Positions 1-11,629 of a stretch of DNA of 64,000 nt are shown here, in pieces (position 1 is the first letter of the stretch; each line of letters starts with the position of its first letter). This stretch comes from Amorphophallus konjac (Eukaryota; Streptophyta; Magnoliopsida; Alismatales; Araceae), in contig CM040120.1 in assembly GCA_022559845.1 (NCBI GenBank), positions 167,382,334-167,446,333 on the forward strand, read 5' to 3'. The notes beneath the pieces are model-generated. The model had not been told where the DNA came from, did no database searches, and saw nothing but the letters and a program-made list of their open reading frames with translations. Made by a program: the position numbers and the translations under genes.

Positions 1-1296
1 ACTAGGCTGGGCGCGTCAGGGCCTGTGACGTACCAGGGTAGCCGCGTCACAGTCATTTTTGCACCGAGGGTCTGACGCCCCTGTGTTGGACCGTCAGATG
101 GCTGTGACGGTCCAGCCTTAGACTGTTAGAGGCTGTGGTCCATCTAGGGTAGACCGCCAGGCTCAGGATTGCTCCGGATGGTTTACAGTCCCATTTTCCT
201 TCCGACTGTGGTCACCGTGCGACGGTGCTGATACGTGGGATGGTCCCCATACATCGTCGGATACGGACGTGGTGTTTCGTTGACTTGAAGTCTACTCCTT
301 CTGTGACCCTCCACTAGTCGTAACCTGCCTGTACGCGAGTGGACCCACCAGGGAGTGGTGGAGAGGCTACCCTGAGGACGATTTTTAGACTGGTTTCCGT
401 CAGGCCCCTCGTCGGTAGCCGGAGTCCGGCTCCAGGGGAAAACCATTTAGAGGCCAGACCTAGGACACATGGTCTGTATGTGCACACGTGGTTGGGGTAG
501 TGGACACGCGCTGACAAGCGTGACCCCAGCTAGTCACTTGCTTTGTGGTTACTTGTACGGTGTCCGTGCCTCTGGTAGGCGCTACCACGTTAGGCAGTTC
601 ACCTGCGGTACGGTGTAGGTCGTCAGGGGACGCTACCGACTGTGCTTCTTGTGGGAGGTACTCCTGTCGAGTCGGGAGTGACAGATTGTCAGTCATTGCG
701 ACTTTGACCTTCAAGTTTTTATCGTGTTGGCCGTGGTGTTCCGATCGTTTCACCGTGGCACGTGTGTCGGTTTTCGTGCCGTGAGATCGATGTTTTGTAG
801 ATGGCAGGGCTTCCCTTTCCGAGGTACTTGCTTACTGCTAGCGTAACGGTTCCTCCGTTTGTGAGGTAGGGTTGAGTGATCCCTACTGAGTCTTGTTTTG
901 AGACTCATTCCCTGCATGTTTTCACCGTGTTTTAGGCGAGGCGCGGCTTCAGGGGAGCGCGTCTGAGGCTCCGCGCGGTTCGGGTGCCCAGCGTTAGTGC
1001 CAGAGGTCAGAGCCGGGGTATGCCCCATATAGTTGTAGTTTTCTTTTTGTCTCTGTACTAGTTGTGGACTACTACTGCTGTTGTTATTCTATTATATCTT
1101 GTGGACCATGTATCATGTAAAATGTTAATTTATTTCCTACTTAATTATATAACTGTTTAATTTCTGTAATTATTTGTGATACTTGTGTAGTCTCCACACC
1201 ATCCTTTTAACCCTTCCGAGTCTTCGGACTCGTGGGTGGCGGTGCGAGTCTCGGGTTATCGGGCCTTCCCGATAATCGGATTCTCGGGTCGTTACA
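1..1296 (+). mobile_element. Terminal part of a Ty3/gypsy LTR (element H), 3' LTR end
   Basis: The segment ends GGGTCGTTACA at 1296. It matches, in opposite orientation, parts of the LTR at 38084-41298, for example the stretch around 530-560 against 39160-39220 and the one around 330-365 against 39335-39370. The G LTR ends GGGTCGTCACA immediately before a primer site, so GGGTCGTTACA here is an LTR end read on the + strand. The next base, 1297, is in the middle of the LTR of element S: the other S LTR reads on without a break at 36328. H is therefore a + strand element inserted into the S 3' LTR, and its body lies left of the window. Spaced inverted repeats such as CGTCAG...CTGACG crowd 1-130. 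No coding frame is convincing. Confidence 0.7.
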
Positions 1297-2489
1297 GTTT
1301 ATTGGCTTGAGGATCTCTGAAAGAACAAGGGTGTGTCGACACTTTCTTAGCAGTGTGTCGAGACAACCCATTAAAGGCCTTGAGGAATTGTTCTAGTTGA
1401 ACGTGGATGTGTCGACACTTCCCTGTCAGTGTGTTGCGAGATCCCTTTGAAAGCCTTGAAGATAGCTTCTGCCGATTTCAAAACACGTTCTGGTTGAATG
1501 TTGATGTGTCGACGTTTTACACTCAGTGTGTCGGGACATTTAGTGAGTGTCCTGAAGATCCATGGCTGATGTGTAGAGACAACACCAAAAAGGTGTCAGA
1601 ACATGTGAGCCATGAGCAGAGTTCTCGCATGAGGGTGTCGAGACAGAAGTGCCAATGTGCAGAGATTTTCACACGAGTGTGTCGACACTTTTCACTCAGT
1701 GTGTCGAGACATTAGTGAGTCCAGAGTTTTAGACAGAACAGCTTCGGCTTGAGTTCATACATGTTCTGGTTGAGCCTAGAAGTGTCGACACATTCTTGTC
1801 AATGTGTCGATACATTCCCTTGAACGGTCTTGAGGACTGCTTCTACTTCAGCTGATTTCTTCTTGAGGTGTCAAGACATTTGCCAGATGTGTCGACACAT
1901 ACTTTATGTGTAGAGTTGTCATCCGAAGGTGTTGAGATATTTTCTTTCTAATTCAGCCCTTGATTGGAGTATGCTCCGACCTTGATGTTTGGACCTTGAG
2001 CAACTTGCACAGACTTTGTCTTGCCATAAGGTAAACCTGATATGTGTTGGCCAGGGGTTGCACGGACCTAGATCTTCTTATGTGCTCAGACCTTAGCTCA
2101 TTGTAACAGAAACTTGCACCGACCTGATATTGATTAGCCCTGGATGTGCACTGATCTTCCTTTGTTGTATCACAATAAAGACATGCACGGACCTTAGTCA
2201 TTTTCCTTGGCATTCTTGCATTGACCTTGGTCCTTCTTTCTTGTGCAGCCTAATGCCTCATCTGTGTGACTTACTTGATTTATTTATATCTTTGCAGACA
2301 CACTTTGTTGCCGGTGTGGGCTTGACCTGAAATGCATGAGTGTTTGTCTATATCAAATGCAGGTCAAACTATATTAATGAATCATGGTCAGACATCGTTG
2401 AGACAAAAGAATATTATACATAAGCCCAACATACATAGTCAGCCATTATCTAAACAATGGAGTTACACATGTTATACACTTGTCCAACA
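1297..2489 (-). repeat. 3' LTR of element S, partial
   Basis: On the - strand the LTR begins TGTTGGACAAG at 2489 and runs to 1297, where the H LTR interrupts it. It is collinear with 36329-37520, with only scattered substitutions. It holds two motif zones. One is palindromic GTGTCGACAC and its relatives (about 1330-1930). The other is TGC-type motifs such as TTGCACCGACCT (about 1970-2240). Confidence 0.85.
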
Positions 2490-2505
2490 TTCTCCCCCTT
2501 TTTGA
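2490..2505 (-). other. Polypurine tract of element S
   Basis: Reading the - strand, AAAAAGGGGGAGAA directly precedes the LTR start TGTTGG. Primer removal here would start plus-strand DNA synthesis. The GGGGGAGA core is typical of Sireviruses. Confidence 0.85.
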
Positions 2506-2640
2506 TCATGGCAACTATGAGCTATGAGTCATTATGATATCCAGCTTTGAGTCATTATGAGTATATTAAAAGTCAAAGATTAAAAGAGTGTAATCGTGAA
2601 TAAAAGCACAAAGACCTTCAATGATTATATCTCCATACAA

Positions 2641-2645
2641 TTTCC
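2641..2645. repeat. Target site duplication of element C, left copy (TTTCC)
   Basis: TTTCC directly precedes the C element end at 2646 and is repeated at 13745-13749 just after the other end. This five-base duplication shows that C is a complete insertion. Confidence 0.9.
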
Positions 2646-2980
2646 TGATAGGATCGATGCCCTGGATTCAGAGGGGGGGTGAATGAATCCCACCCTTAAA
2701 AACTTTTCGCTCAATGAAAACAAGAACACTAACTAGAACAAGATACACAAACTGGATAACTAATCAGAATTTCTTTTGAACCGAAGAACAAACATCTATC
2801 TCGCACCTAGACAATCAACTAGCAGAAGCAGAAGAAGGTAAACAACCTACTGCACAGATAGCAATATGAAAGCTCAGACAACCTGTGAAGGGTGGTAGAA
2901 GATATGGAGCTAACACACAAGGCAAACCACTGCACATATAATTTTTTAGGTGGTTCGGTCCTCCAGACCTACATCCACCC

Positions 2981-3310
2981 CTCACTCCCAACCGGAGTGA
3001 GGCTTCACTAGCTAATGCTAGAACCAGCAGACTCAGTCTGCGAACACTTACTGCCAAACAGCTTGACCAGGGGAACAGCCTCCCCTCTTCCTCCAAACCG
3101 GAGGGACACTCCAAGTGACTCCCAGCCACTTGGAACCAGAGACTAGGTCTCTCTTCCTCCAGACCAGGAGGGAACACCTGGACTTGCAACCCACAAGACC
3201 AGAACCGGAGACAAGTCTCCCTTCCTCCAACCCGGAGGGATCCCAACAAGTGACTCCCAGCCACTTGCAACCGGAGACACAATGTCTCCCTTCTCCTGAG
3301 TCCACAGGAG
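2981..3310 (-). repeat. Hairpin run in the transcribed leader of the C 3' LTR
   Basis: Short inverted repeats follow one another. CTCACTCC/GGAGTGAG lies at 2981-3001 and CCTCC/GGAGG at 3090-3104. Others are CAAGTG/CACTTG near 3111, GAGAC/GTCTC near 3139 and GGAGAC/GTCTCC at 3207-3220. The last is CTCCTG/CAGGAG near 3292. Stem sequences differ from one hairpin to the next while loops stay at 2-9 bases. The same run occurs in the 5' LTR at about 10710-11030. Confidence 0.7.
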
Positions 3311-3713
3311 GAACCGACCTTAATCTAGAGAGTCGGAAGAACAATGATGAACAGATAACAAAAGAAAGGAAAAATAAGAAAGGAAAAATGCACAACGATC
3401 AGAAAGCTGTAAAGAAAGATAACATAGATATGGCTCCTATGGAGCTGACTAGCCTGGATTTGATCCACGGTCCAGTAGACAGATCTTCAGTCAAGACTTC
3501 TTTCTTCTTCTCCACGAACTCTCACTCTCTCTCTTCTCCTTCTCTTTTTCCCTTTCTTTTTCTGCACTCGATCGTGCAGGCTCTCTCTATCACTTCTTTT
3601 CTCTTCTTCTTCTTTTTCTTCTTCTGCTGCTCTCTGCCTCACTTCTTCTTCACTCACAGTCTCGATCAGCCCTCTTCTATTCTTCTCATTTTTTCTTCAG
3701 ATGGAGGAAGGCT

Positions 3714-3724
3714 TCTATTTATGG
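3714..3724 (-). promoter_or_regulatory. TATA-like box, C 3' LTR
   Basis: CCATAAATAGA on the - strand lies between the motif array and the GA-rich leader. The same position in related LTRs S and D holds TATTTATA and CTATAAATAGA. Confidence 0.6.
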
Positions 3725-3899
3725 CAGCAGCAACTGGGACGTGTGCTCTCCACATTTCCAGCACTAAGAATTTGGACCACGTGGCAGCATCCAGCAGGCT
3801 GTCAGTACACGTGTCATCATCTGGGCACTCCCCTTATCCTCGGATCACGTGCCTTCATTAGGCTTCACGAAGGGTGCCTGTCAGACAGAGAATCACATT

Positions 3900-5030
3900 A
3901 TCAGTTTATATGCATTGCAGTGTATAGACTTCGCTGTATAGACTTGTGAAGACGAAGCAATGTATAGACTTCATGAAGCAGGACAATTGCGTTGTACAGA
4001 CTATGTGAAGACAAAGCTGTAGCGATGTATAGACTTCATGAATCAGAGTTGAAGCAGTGTATAGAGTTGCTGAAGTGTAATGCAATGTGCAAACATTATT
4101 CAATGTATGGACATGACAATGCAAACAACAATGTATAGACATTTCAATCGATAGGCAGACAATGTACAGACTTGTGCATGCTTCAGGACAAAGTATGGAC
4201 TTGAATGAACGAGCATGCAATGTATAGACTTGCTCAGCCTGAAACAATGTATAGACTTCAGCTCAAAGCCAATGTATAGACTTCAAAGTATGCAATGTAC
4301 AGACTCTGAAGAACAGCAGCCAGTGTATGGACTTAGGGAGGCTTCAACTCAATGTATAGACTTCACGACTGATGAATGCAATGCACTGGACAAAGTATAG
4401 ACTTAACGATGTGCAGACTTGCCAAGACAAATGAGCAATGTACATACTTGCTCGTTGTTCAGACTTCATGGACGATGTACAGACATGCAAAGAGAAAGGC
4501 TGTAAAGACTTGATGAGCGATGCAAGGCAAAGGAATGTATATACTTCCAATGTATAGACTTGGCTGTACAGACTAATGTGAGTGAGAATGTATAGACATC
4601 AGAGATGCGTGCTACAGTCCAATGTATGGACTTAGCGAGATGCAGACTGAGCAATGTACAGACTTGAAGATGTGAATGACACAATGTATAGACTTGGCCC
4701 CTTGACGAATGTACAGACTTGGCTGTGCTTGCTACAGGACAATGTCTAGACTAGATGCAACTTCAAAGCACAATGTGCAGACTTGGAAGCCGATGTGTAG
4801 ACTTGCTGAGATGCAAGGCAACACAGACACTGGCTGTATAGACTTGCGTTCACACAGCAGTGTATGGACTTAGTCTACCACAACGGACCAATGTATAGAC
4901 TTAAGGTCTCGCATGCAATGCAGTGTGTGAGCTTTGAAGTGCTTACAGCTGTGTAGACTTCAAATGTAGAGAGTTGAAGTTGCTGCAGCTATGCAATGTG
5001 TAGACTTCCACAAGCAGAGAGATGCAGTAG
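3900..5030 (-). repeat. TGTATAGACTT motif array in U3 of the C 3' LTR
   Basis: Dozens of copies of an 11-base motif read TGTATAGACTT on the + strand, with variants TGTACAGACTT, TGTATGGACTT, TGTGTAGACTT and TGTGCAGACTT. They are separated by unrelated spacers of roughly 10-35 bases. All fit TG-N4-GAC. The spacing is irregular, so this is neither a tandem satellite nor a CRISPR array. The 5' LTR copy is longer (11630-13510). Confidence 0.9.
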
Positions 5031-5250
5031 ATAAAATGACTGAACATGCTTTATGCAGCAGATAAAATGACTGAACATCAAATGCAATGACTCACAGTGT
5101 AAGCAGATAAAATGACTGAGCATCTGACAAACTGAACATATGAGTGACTGCTTAACTGAATCAACAAGTTCTTTCATGCACACATGCATATGGTGACTTA
5201 TAGTGTTTGCTATCATCAAAACCAATCATCAAGACCACAGGGGCACAACA

Positions 5251-5645
5251 ATCTCCCCCTTTTTGATGATGGCAACACTATGAGTCACACTGACTCAAGT
5301 CAAAACATTCTCCCCCTTTGACTTCAGCAAAAACACATTAGTTTGAGTGAGAAAAAAATAAGTAGATATGAAACAATTGAAAGAACATTTCTCCCTTTTA
5401 CTACATGAAAGCACATTCTTCCCCAAAGAGCAATATGACTCAAATCAATTTCTCCCCTTTTGTTTTTTTTTAAAGTAATCATGCAGAGGTATGAATGCAG
5501 AGATGCAGATGCAGCAAGAAATGTAATACCTCCCCCTAAGAATATGAATGCAGGGTCACAATTGATATGAACATGATTCAATATGAGAAGGAAGCTCCCC
5601 CTGAATAGATACCAATTGATATGCATCTGTTGCATTTCTCCCAAT
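5251..5645 (-). other. Polypurine tract of element C plus a row of extra tracts
   Basis: The primary tract AAAAAGGGGGAGAT (5251-5264, - strand) touches the LTR start. Further inward there are at least five more G-rich purine tracts, seen on + as TTCTCCCCCTTT (about 5310), TTTCTCCCTTTT (5390), TTTCTCCCC (5449), CCTCCCCCT (5529) and CTCCCCCTG (5595). Multiple polypurine tracts upstream of the 3' LTR are an established mark of Sireviruses. Confidence 0.8.
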
Positions 5646-7714
5646 TGATGTGGTTGAGATGGAGACCACAGTGGCATTCAAGAGTAAGTTCAAGTCAATG
5701 AACCAAGGACAGTGAGGAGAAGAGTTTCAAACACAAGAAGTTCAAAATAAGATTTTCAAAAAGATATTAATCTCATAAATCCAAAACATAATTTTTCAAA
5801 GTCTTCCATTATAAGGGCTTATGAATGAATTTTATTGATCAGCATGGTTTAAACATGATGTATGCAAGGTTTATCAAAAAAATTTGTATTGATATCTAGA
5901 ACTAAGGTTTAATAAAAATGAACCAAGCCCTCATAATTCTATCTTGATTATCCTCCCTTTCTCTTACACAATCAAATTTATTGACTTCTTTCAGAAATAC
6001 ATGCACTAGTATTGAGATCAAGCAATTATGAAGTCATGAGATTTTGTCTAGGGTTAAAACAATTTAATTTTTGCATCAATATTCAAATATTGTAATTCGT
6101 TCAACAAATTTTCATGCTACAAATTTTACGAGCACTCTAGTTCAGTGTACACTTTGTAACTAGAGGATATACCTTGATCAGAGGCCAATATCCCTAAGCA
6201 CTTAGTGTGACTAACGGTCATGCTTTATATGAACAGAGGTAGCATTTACACATCATGACACACTACAAATCATTTCTTTGATGAGTGAGTTATATTTCTC
6301 AGTGTGCATGCCATTGCTCTGCCTGATTAGCAATCATTCTTGAGCAGAGTTAACTATGGCACCTCATGACACAGTCCTTTGGACATGTGTTTCTCAGTGA
6401 CCAAAGTCATTACTCTGACTGAAATTAACCCTTTAGACAGTTCAGACAAATTCATTTGCTTCAAGTCAATAATAATTTCATGTACTTAACCAATTAAAGC
6501 CATGTATTCAATAGTGCAGATTTTAGAAGGTTTTACAAGGCACATCATGAAATAGTTGGTTAAGGTTTATTAAACATGATTCAGATATTTTTAAGAGAAT
6601 TACAGACAAACTCCATGAACACGTTAAACTGAAACCACATGAATTATTTCAGACATTCATAAAATCGTATAATAGAAGATTCCTAGTTCAAGTGTTTTCA
6701 GATTTATGATCGAAATAGTCCCATTAAAATCTTCATGAAGGACTGAAGGAATTCTGATACCAAATGATAGAAGAGATTTTGAAGCTCAATGTTTTCAGAA
6801 TATGTTCAAGGTTTGTCAACAAAATCAATAAGGAGGGATATGCAATGAATTCTGACAAGTGTATGCATTTGACAACCTACAGGCAATGCATTGACTCCCC
6901 TCACAATATGCATTCAGTCAATCTTTTTGACTTTTTCAATGTAGTGAAATGCAATGCTATTAACTACATGTATGCAAAGACATGCAAGGACTCAACATTG
7001 ATTGCCATGCAAAGACATGCAATTAACTACCCCTGAAAACATGCTATGTTTGCCATGAAAGCTGCACATATGGATTTGTGATTCATGCACATACAGACTG
7101 CCCTATCAAAGTAAAATGACCCATGGTACTAGGCAGAGCACTTGGTCTAAAAGATCACCTCACACATAGTAAGAACCTCCAGACAGATTTGACTACCTTT
7201 TGGTAGCTTACTATTTATATACCATAGTGGTCAATCATGATAATTCAACATGCAGTCCTATAGGCAATCCAGATTTTCAGTGAGCTATGCAACATACAGA
7301 TTTCAAACAACATTCAGATGTAGTTCAGGTTTTCAGATATTGCAAGTTTATTCTCATTTCAATGTCTAAACAAATAATTCAGTATGAGCACATCAAACCC
7401 GACAGTTCAGAGAGATTTGAATATTCATAGTGTTCAAAAGATGGCAAATATGCAAGAGCACATCAAACCAGATATGCAATGAATTTTATTATGCAAGAAA
7501 AGATTCAAACAGAGTTGTGCAGATGACACATGCAGCTATGTATGCTTAACAGATTATGCAAACATCTGAACCAGATATTTTAGATGGCAATGTTTAAAAA
7601 CAAATTTTCAGAACTGACCTGAATAGTGCAATCCTAGGGGTTTCATTCTTGAATGCCTTGGTTTATTGCCCCTCTTTATTCTTCAGCTTCCAAGGCATAC
7701 CTGTAACACAAAGC
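5646..7714 (-). other. AT-rich non-coding interior of element C
   Basis: About 2.1 kb between the gag end and the polypurine zone has no coding frame of note in either orientation. A pol gene would be expected here in an autonomous Sirevirus. At about 6840-7030 there are a few scattered TG-N4-GAC motifs (TGCAAAGAC, TGCAAGGAC, TGCATTGAC), as in the LTRs. Nothing else is recognised. Confidence 0.7.
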
Positions 7715-8653
7715 TTATTTTGCACAAGCAGGTACCCAAGAGGTCTTGGGTCCTGAATTGACAGTGACATTTCTAGCAGGTTTTCTCAACAAGTTTTGTG
7801 CATGAAGGTCATCAGATTTCATTAAATAGTAATTATTCATTGAATGACCAAAGCCACCACAATAACGACATGAAACAGAATTTTTGTTCTCTTTGTACAC
7901 ATTAGCATGATCATGAAATCTATGTGTATGAGAATTAAGGTTTCTGTTGTTTGCATGAAGGTTCTGTCCTTTGTTATCATTCAGCCAGCAATTTACAGCT
8001 TTGTAGCCAGACTTTTCATATTCAAAATGAGAAGAATGATTTCTTCTCTTAAAAGGTGACCAGCACTCTCTAGCCAGATGGCCTGGCTTCCAACAATTAG
8101 AGCATGCAACAAACTTTCTGTTAAAGACAAATTCAGGCTTATCAAAAATTTTTCTATTTGCAGGGAATCTACCAGATTTATAGTTAGACTTCCTTCCCTG
8201 AGCATGCCAACATTCAATGGCCCTGTGGCCTGTCTTTCCACATTCAAAGCATGAAATAGAAATTCTTCTACCAGCATTCAACCAACATTCAATGGCCCTA
8301 TGGCCTGTCTTTCCACAGTTGAAGCATGCAGAATATTTTCTATTTACAGCAAATTTATTCCTATCAACATCATTATGGTTTGCAGGGAATTTAGCATGAT
8401 GTGAAAAAGACATTTTCTTACCATTTGCAAACCAGCATTGTGCAATGCTGTGTCCTAGTTTGCCACAGTGCAGACATTTAGTTTTCCTTTTCTGAGGTGA
8501 AGGATTTTTATCATGAAATCTCCTAGCATTCATATCATCCTTCTCCATCAATTTACAATCATGCATCAAATGACCAAATCTATGACAGTAATGACATATC
8601 ATTTTCTTCTTAGATGCATGTGAGTGTGTGTGAGGACTGTGATCAACATGCAC
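7715..8653 (-). pseudogene. Nucleocapsid part of C gag: seven zinc-knuckle units
   Basis: This is an open frame of 312 codons. It contains five intact CCHC knuckles: CHYC..GH..DC, CLHC..GH..QC, CFNC..GH..EC, CFEC..GH..EC and CSNC..GH..EC. Two more are degenerate: one reads HFEY..GY..NC, the other begins CRYC but ends NY. Such knuckles bind RNA during packaging. Two or fewer are usual for plant copia gag, so this looks like internal amplification. The frame ends with GPKTSWVPACAK and a stop. This resembles the GPKxxWVP stretch that joins gag to protease in Sireviruses, so pol was lost right after it. Upstream it is joined to the rest of gag by a frameshift near 8660. Confidence 0.85.
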
Positions 8654-8670
8654 TGATGTATCCTTTTTAT

Positions 8671-10284
8671 TTATTTTCTATTTTCCAGTCCTTTTCTAAT
8701 TTTTATCCTGTTTTTCTGTTTTCTTACCTTGTACTGAGTTGGAGATGAGGTAGAAGGCTTTTCCTGTTCAGAAGATTTAACAAAAATAGTTTTCAGGTTG
8801 GTTCCATCAACCTTCCTCATAACTGGATTGTAATCCAGTCCCTCTTTCTTAAAATTAACCTTCGTTCCCAGCACTTTCTGAACAATGGACTGTTTGTCTT
8901 TAGAGGTTGTGGCTACATTTGAGGCATTTACAAATGATGTTATCAACTTGCTCTGAAGCTCTTTCTTGTTGATCTTATTGTAGCCCAGCCCTTCCTTCCT
9001 AGAGTTAATTTTTATACCTAGTAGCTTGTCTAGGTTTTTCTGCCCATCAACAAACTTTGACAGAGAGTTCCTCAAGTCTTGGATTTCATCTTCTAAAGAG
9101 GCAATGTGTAACTCGTAACTGGCAATCTCTTGCTCACTGCAATTCATAGCTTCATTCAAAACTTTGTTAGCAGTTTTATATTTCTCAACTTCCTGTTCTA
9201 GATTGCTCAGTTTATCAGAATCTTCAATGTAAAGAGTTTTTCCTCTTTCTAAGGCTAGAAGTCTCTCAGACATAGTGGAGTTCAGCACTTTTAACTTCTC
9301 ATTTTCTTTAACCAAAGTATCATTTTGAATTAACTCATCAAGAAGAATCTGGTCATCTTGAGATACTTTTGGATTATTTAGAGTTTCATACTCCCTATGC
9401 AAGTTTTCAATGTTTTTCTGCAACTCCATGTTTACAGATTTTATGGCATCAGATTTTTCAATCAGCAATATGTTCTCCTTTATAAGTTTCTCTAATTTTT
9501 CTTCATTTTCTTTAACAGATTTTCTAAGAAAGTCATTTTTAGATTTTAGCTTATTTAAATCTGAGTTCACACTTTTGAAAGTTTTCAGCAATTTTTCATA
9601 CTGGTCATGATAGTTAACAAGAGTCTGATTATCAATATTTGAACTGAGTTTCTATTTGAGTTCAGATATCTCATTTACATGATCTTGATTCTCAATTTTC
9701 AACAACGAAACTTATTTTTTCAGCATTTGAAAATCAGACATACAAACATCATGAACATTTTTCAATTCAGTACAATTTTTACATGGAGAACTTGAACTAT
9801 CTAACCCAGTACCCTTCTTCAATTTTTTATACTGTTTTCTTAACCTCTCATGTGACTCTAACAATTCAGCATATGCATTCTCTCAATCATCTAGACAAAA
9901 ATTCTCGAAGAGATTTACCTCCTCATCATCCTGTTCTTCTTCTTGATTGCTGCTTTGTCCACTTCCTCGAGCCATCATGCAGCTTGTTTGATTTCTTTTC
10001 CCGGCTCTCTTCATCATCTCCAATATATCACTTGCAGACCTGCAATCAAGGAAACATGAATGAAAGGCTTTGTCAGTAGCTGCCTTCATCAGATTCCAAG
10101 CCTTCTGATTTTCTGCACACATAGATCGATGCTTATTAGTCCATTTGGACTGATCTTTGGGTAGTCTATGTGGACCATGTGAAATTAGTTTCTACAGATC
10201 TGGATCAGTAGTCGTAACAAACATATGCAAGTTTTTAAACCAGACATTAAAGTCCGTACCACTGAAAATCGGTGGATGAGCCAT
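8671..10284 (-). pseudogene. N-terminal and coiled-coil part of C gag, broken by stops
   Basis: The likely start is at 10284 (MAHPPIFSGTDFNVWFK), which matches the copia gag N-terminus with its F-G-x-x-F-x-x-W pattern. The same frame continues to 8671 with in-frame stops at 10192-10194, about 9883, 9714 and 9651. The open part from 9591 encodes 306 residues, mostly heptad-rich coiled coil (about residues 1-190). Two GLGYN/GLDYN motifs typical of Sirevirus gag follow. A CKNC cysteine cluster sits near 9780, as in element S. The stops show the copy is dead in cis, although the LTRs could still be transcribed. Confidence 0.8.
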
Positions 10285-10353
10285 GAAGACAATGATGCAC
10301 AAAAACGCTAGCAGGATCCTCTGTAGATCATTGGATCTGTAAGTCAAAAACCT

Positions 10354-10364
10354 CTCTGATACCA
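10354..10364 (-). other. Primer binding site of element C
   Basis: TGGTATCAGAG on the - strand lies two bases inside the 5' LTR end. It is complementary to the 3' end of plant initiator-Met tRNA, the usual primer of copia elements. Confidence 0.9.
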
Positions 10365-10710
10365 ATTGATAGGATCGGTGCGCTGGATTCAGAGGGGGGG
10401 TGAATGAATCCTACCCTAAAAACTTTTCGCTCAATGAAAATAAGAACACTAACTAGAACAAGATACACAAACTGGATAACTAATCAAAATTTCTTTTGAA
10501 TCGAAGAACAAACATCTATCTCGCGCCTAGACAATCAACTAGCAGAAGTAGAAGAAGGTAAACAACCTACTACACAGATAGCAATATGAAAGCTCAGACA
10601 ACCTGTGAAGGGTGGTAGAAGATATGGAGCTAACACATAAGGCAAACCACTGCACATATAATTTTTTAGGTGGTTCGGTCCTCCAGACCTACATCCACCC
10701 CTCACTCCCA

Positions 10711-11035
10711 ACCGGAGTGAGGCTTCACTAGCTAATGCTAGAACCAGTAGACTCAGTCTGCGAAAACTTGCTGCCAAATAACTTGAACAGGGGAACAGCC
10801 TCCCCTCTTCCTCCAAACCGGAGGGACACTCCAAGTGACTCCCAGCCACTTGGAACCAGACACTAGGTCTCTCTTCCTCCAGACCAGGAGGGAACACCTG
10901 GACTTGCAACCCACAAGACCAGAATCGGAGACAAGTCTCCCTTCCTCCAACCCGGAGGGATCCCAACAAGTGACTCCCAGCCACATGCAACCGGAGACAC
11001 AATGTCTCCCTTCTCCTAAGTCCACAGGAGGAACC
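10711..11035 (-). repeat. Hairpin run in the transcribed leader of the C 5' LTR
   Basis: This is the second copy of the hairpin run at 2981-3310. It has the same CTCACTCC/GGAGTGAG, CCTCC/GGAGG and GGAGAC/GTCTCC stems in the same order. Confidence 0.7.
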
Positions 11036-11435
11036 GACCTCAATCCAGAGAGTCGGAAGAAAAATGATGAACAGATAACAAAAGAAAGGAAAAATAAGAA
11101 AGGAAAAATGCACAGCGATCAGAAAGCTGTAAAGAAAGATAACATAGATATGGCTCTTATGGAGCTGACTGGCCTGGATTTGATCCACGGTCCAGTAGAC
11201 AGATCTTCAGTCAAGACTTCTTTCTTCTTCTACACGAACTCTCACTCTCTCTCTTCTCCTTCTCTTTTTCTCTTTCTTTTTCTAACACTCGATCGTGCAG
11301 GCTCTCTCTATCTCTTCTTTTCTCTTCTTCTTCTTTTTCTTCTTCTACTACTCTCTGACTCACTTCTTCTTCACTTACAGTCTCGATCAGCCCTCTTCTA
11401 TTCTTCTCATTTTTTCTTCAGATGGAGGAAGGCTT

Positions 11436-11446
11436 CTATTTATGGC
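11436..11446 (-). promoter_or_regulatory. TATA-like box, C 5' LTR
   Basis: CCATAAATAGA on the - strand stands in the same context as 3714-3724. The motif array lies upstream and a GA-rich leader downstream. Confidence 0.6.
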
Positions 11447-11629
11447 AGCAGCAACTGGGACGTGTGCTCTCCACATTTCCAGCCCTAAGAATTCGGACCA
11501 AGTGGTAGCATCCAGCAGGCTGTCAGTACACGTGTCATCATCTGGGCACTCCCCTTATCCTCGGATCACGTGCCTTCATTAGGCTTCACGAAGGGTGCCT
11601 GTCAGACAGAGAATCACATTATCAGTTTA

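Larger units (their letters stand above)
2646..5250 (-). repeat. 3' LTR of element C
   Basis: The LTR starts TGTTGTGCCC at 5250 and ends CCTATCA at 2646 (- strand). U3 (about 3725-5250) carries the TGTATAGACTT motif array. The promoter-like CATAAATAGA lies at 3714-3724. Downstream of it are a GA-rich leader (pyrimidine-rich on + at about 3490-3690) and a run of hairpins (2981-3310). It is 773 bp shorter than the 5' LTR because it lacks a block of the motif array. Confidence 0.9.

Noticed and set aside
2815..3861. Open frames on both strands in the C LTR (155 and 248 codons), repeated at 10535-11488.
   Set aside because: They follow the hairpin run and the pyrimidine-rich leader, overlap on both strands, differ between the two LTRs and have no domain.
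3900..5030. The repeat-spacer look of the motif array suggested CRISPR.
   Set aside because: The motif is only 11 bases and variable, and spacers are uneven. The array lies in an LTR of a plant retrotransposon, with no cas genes.
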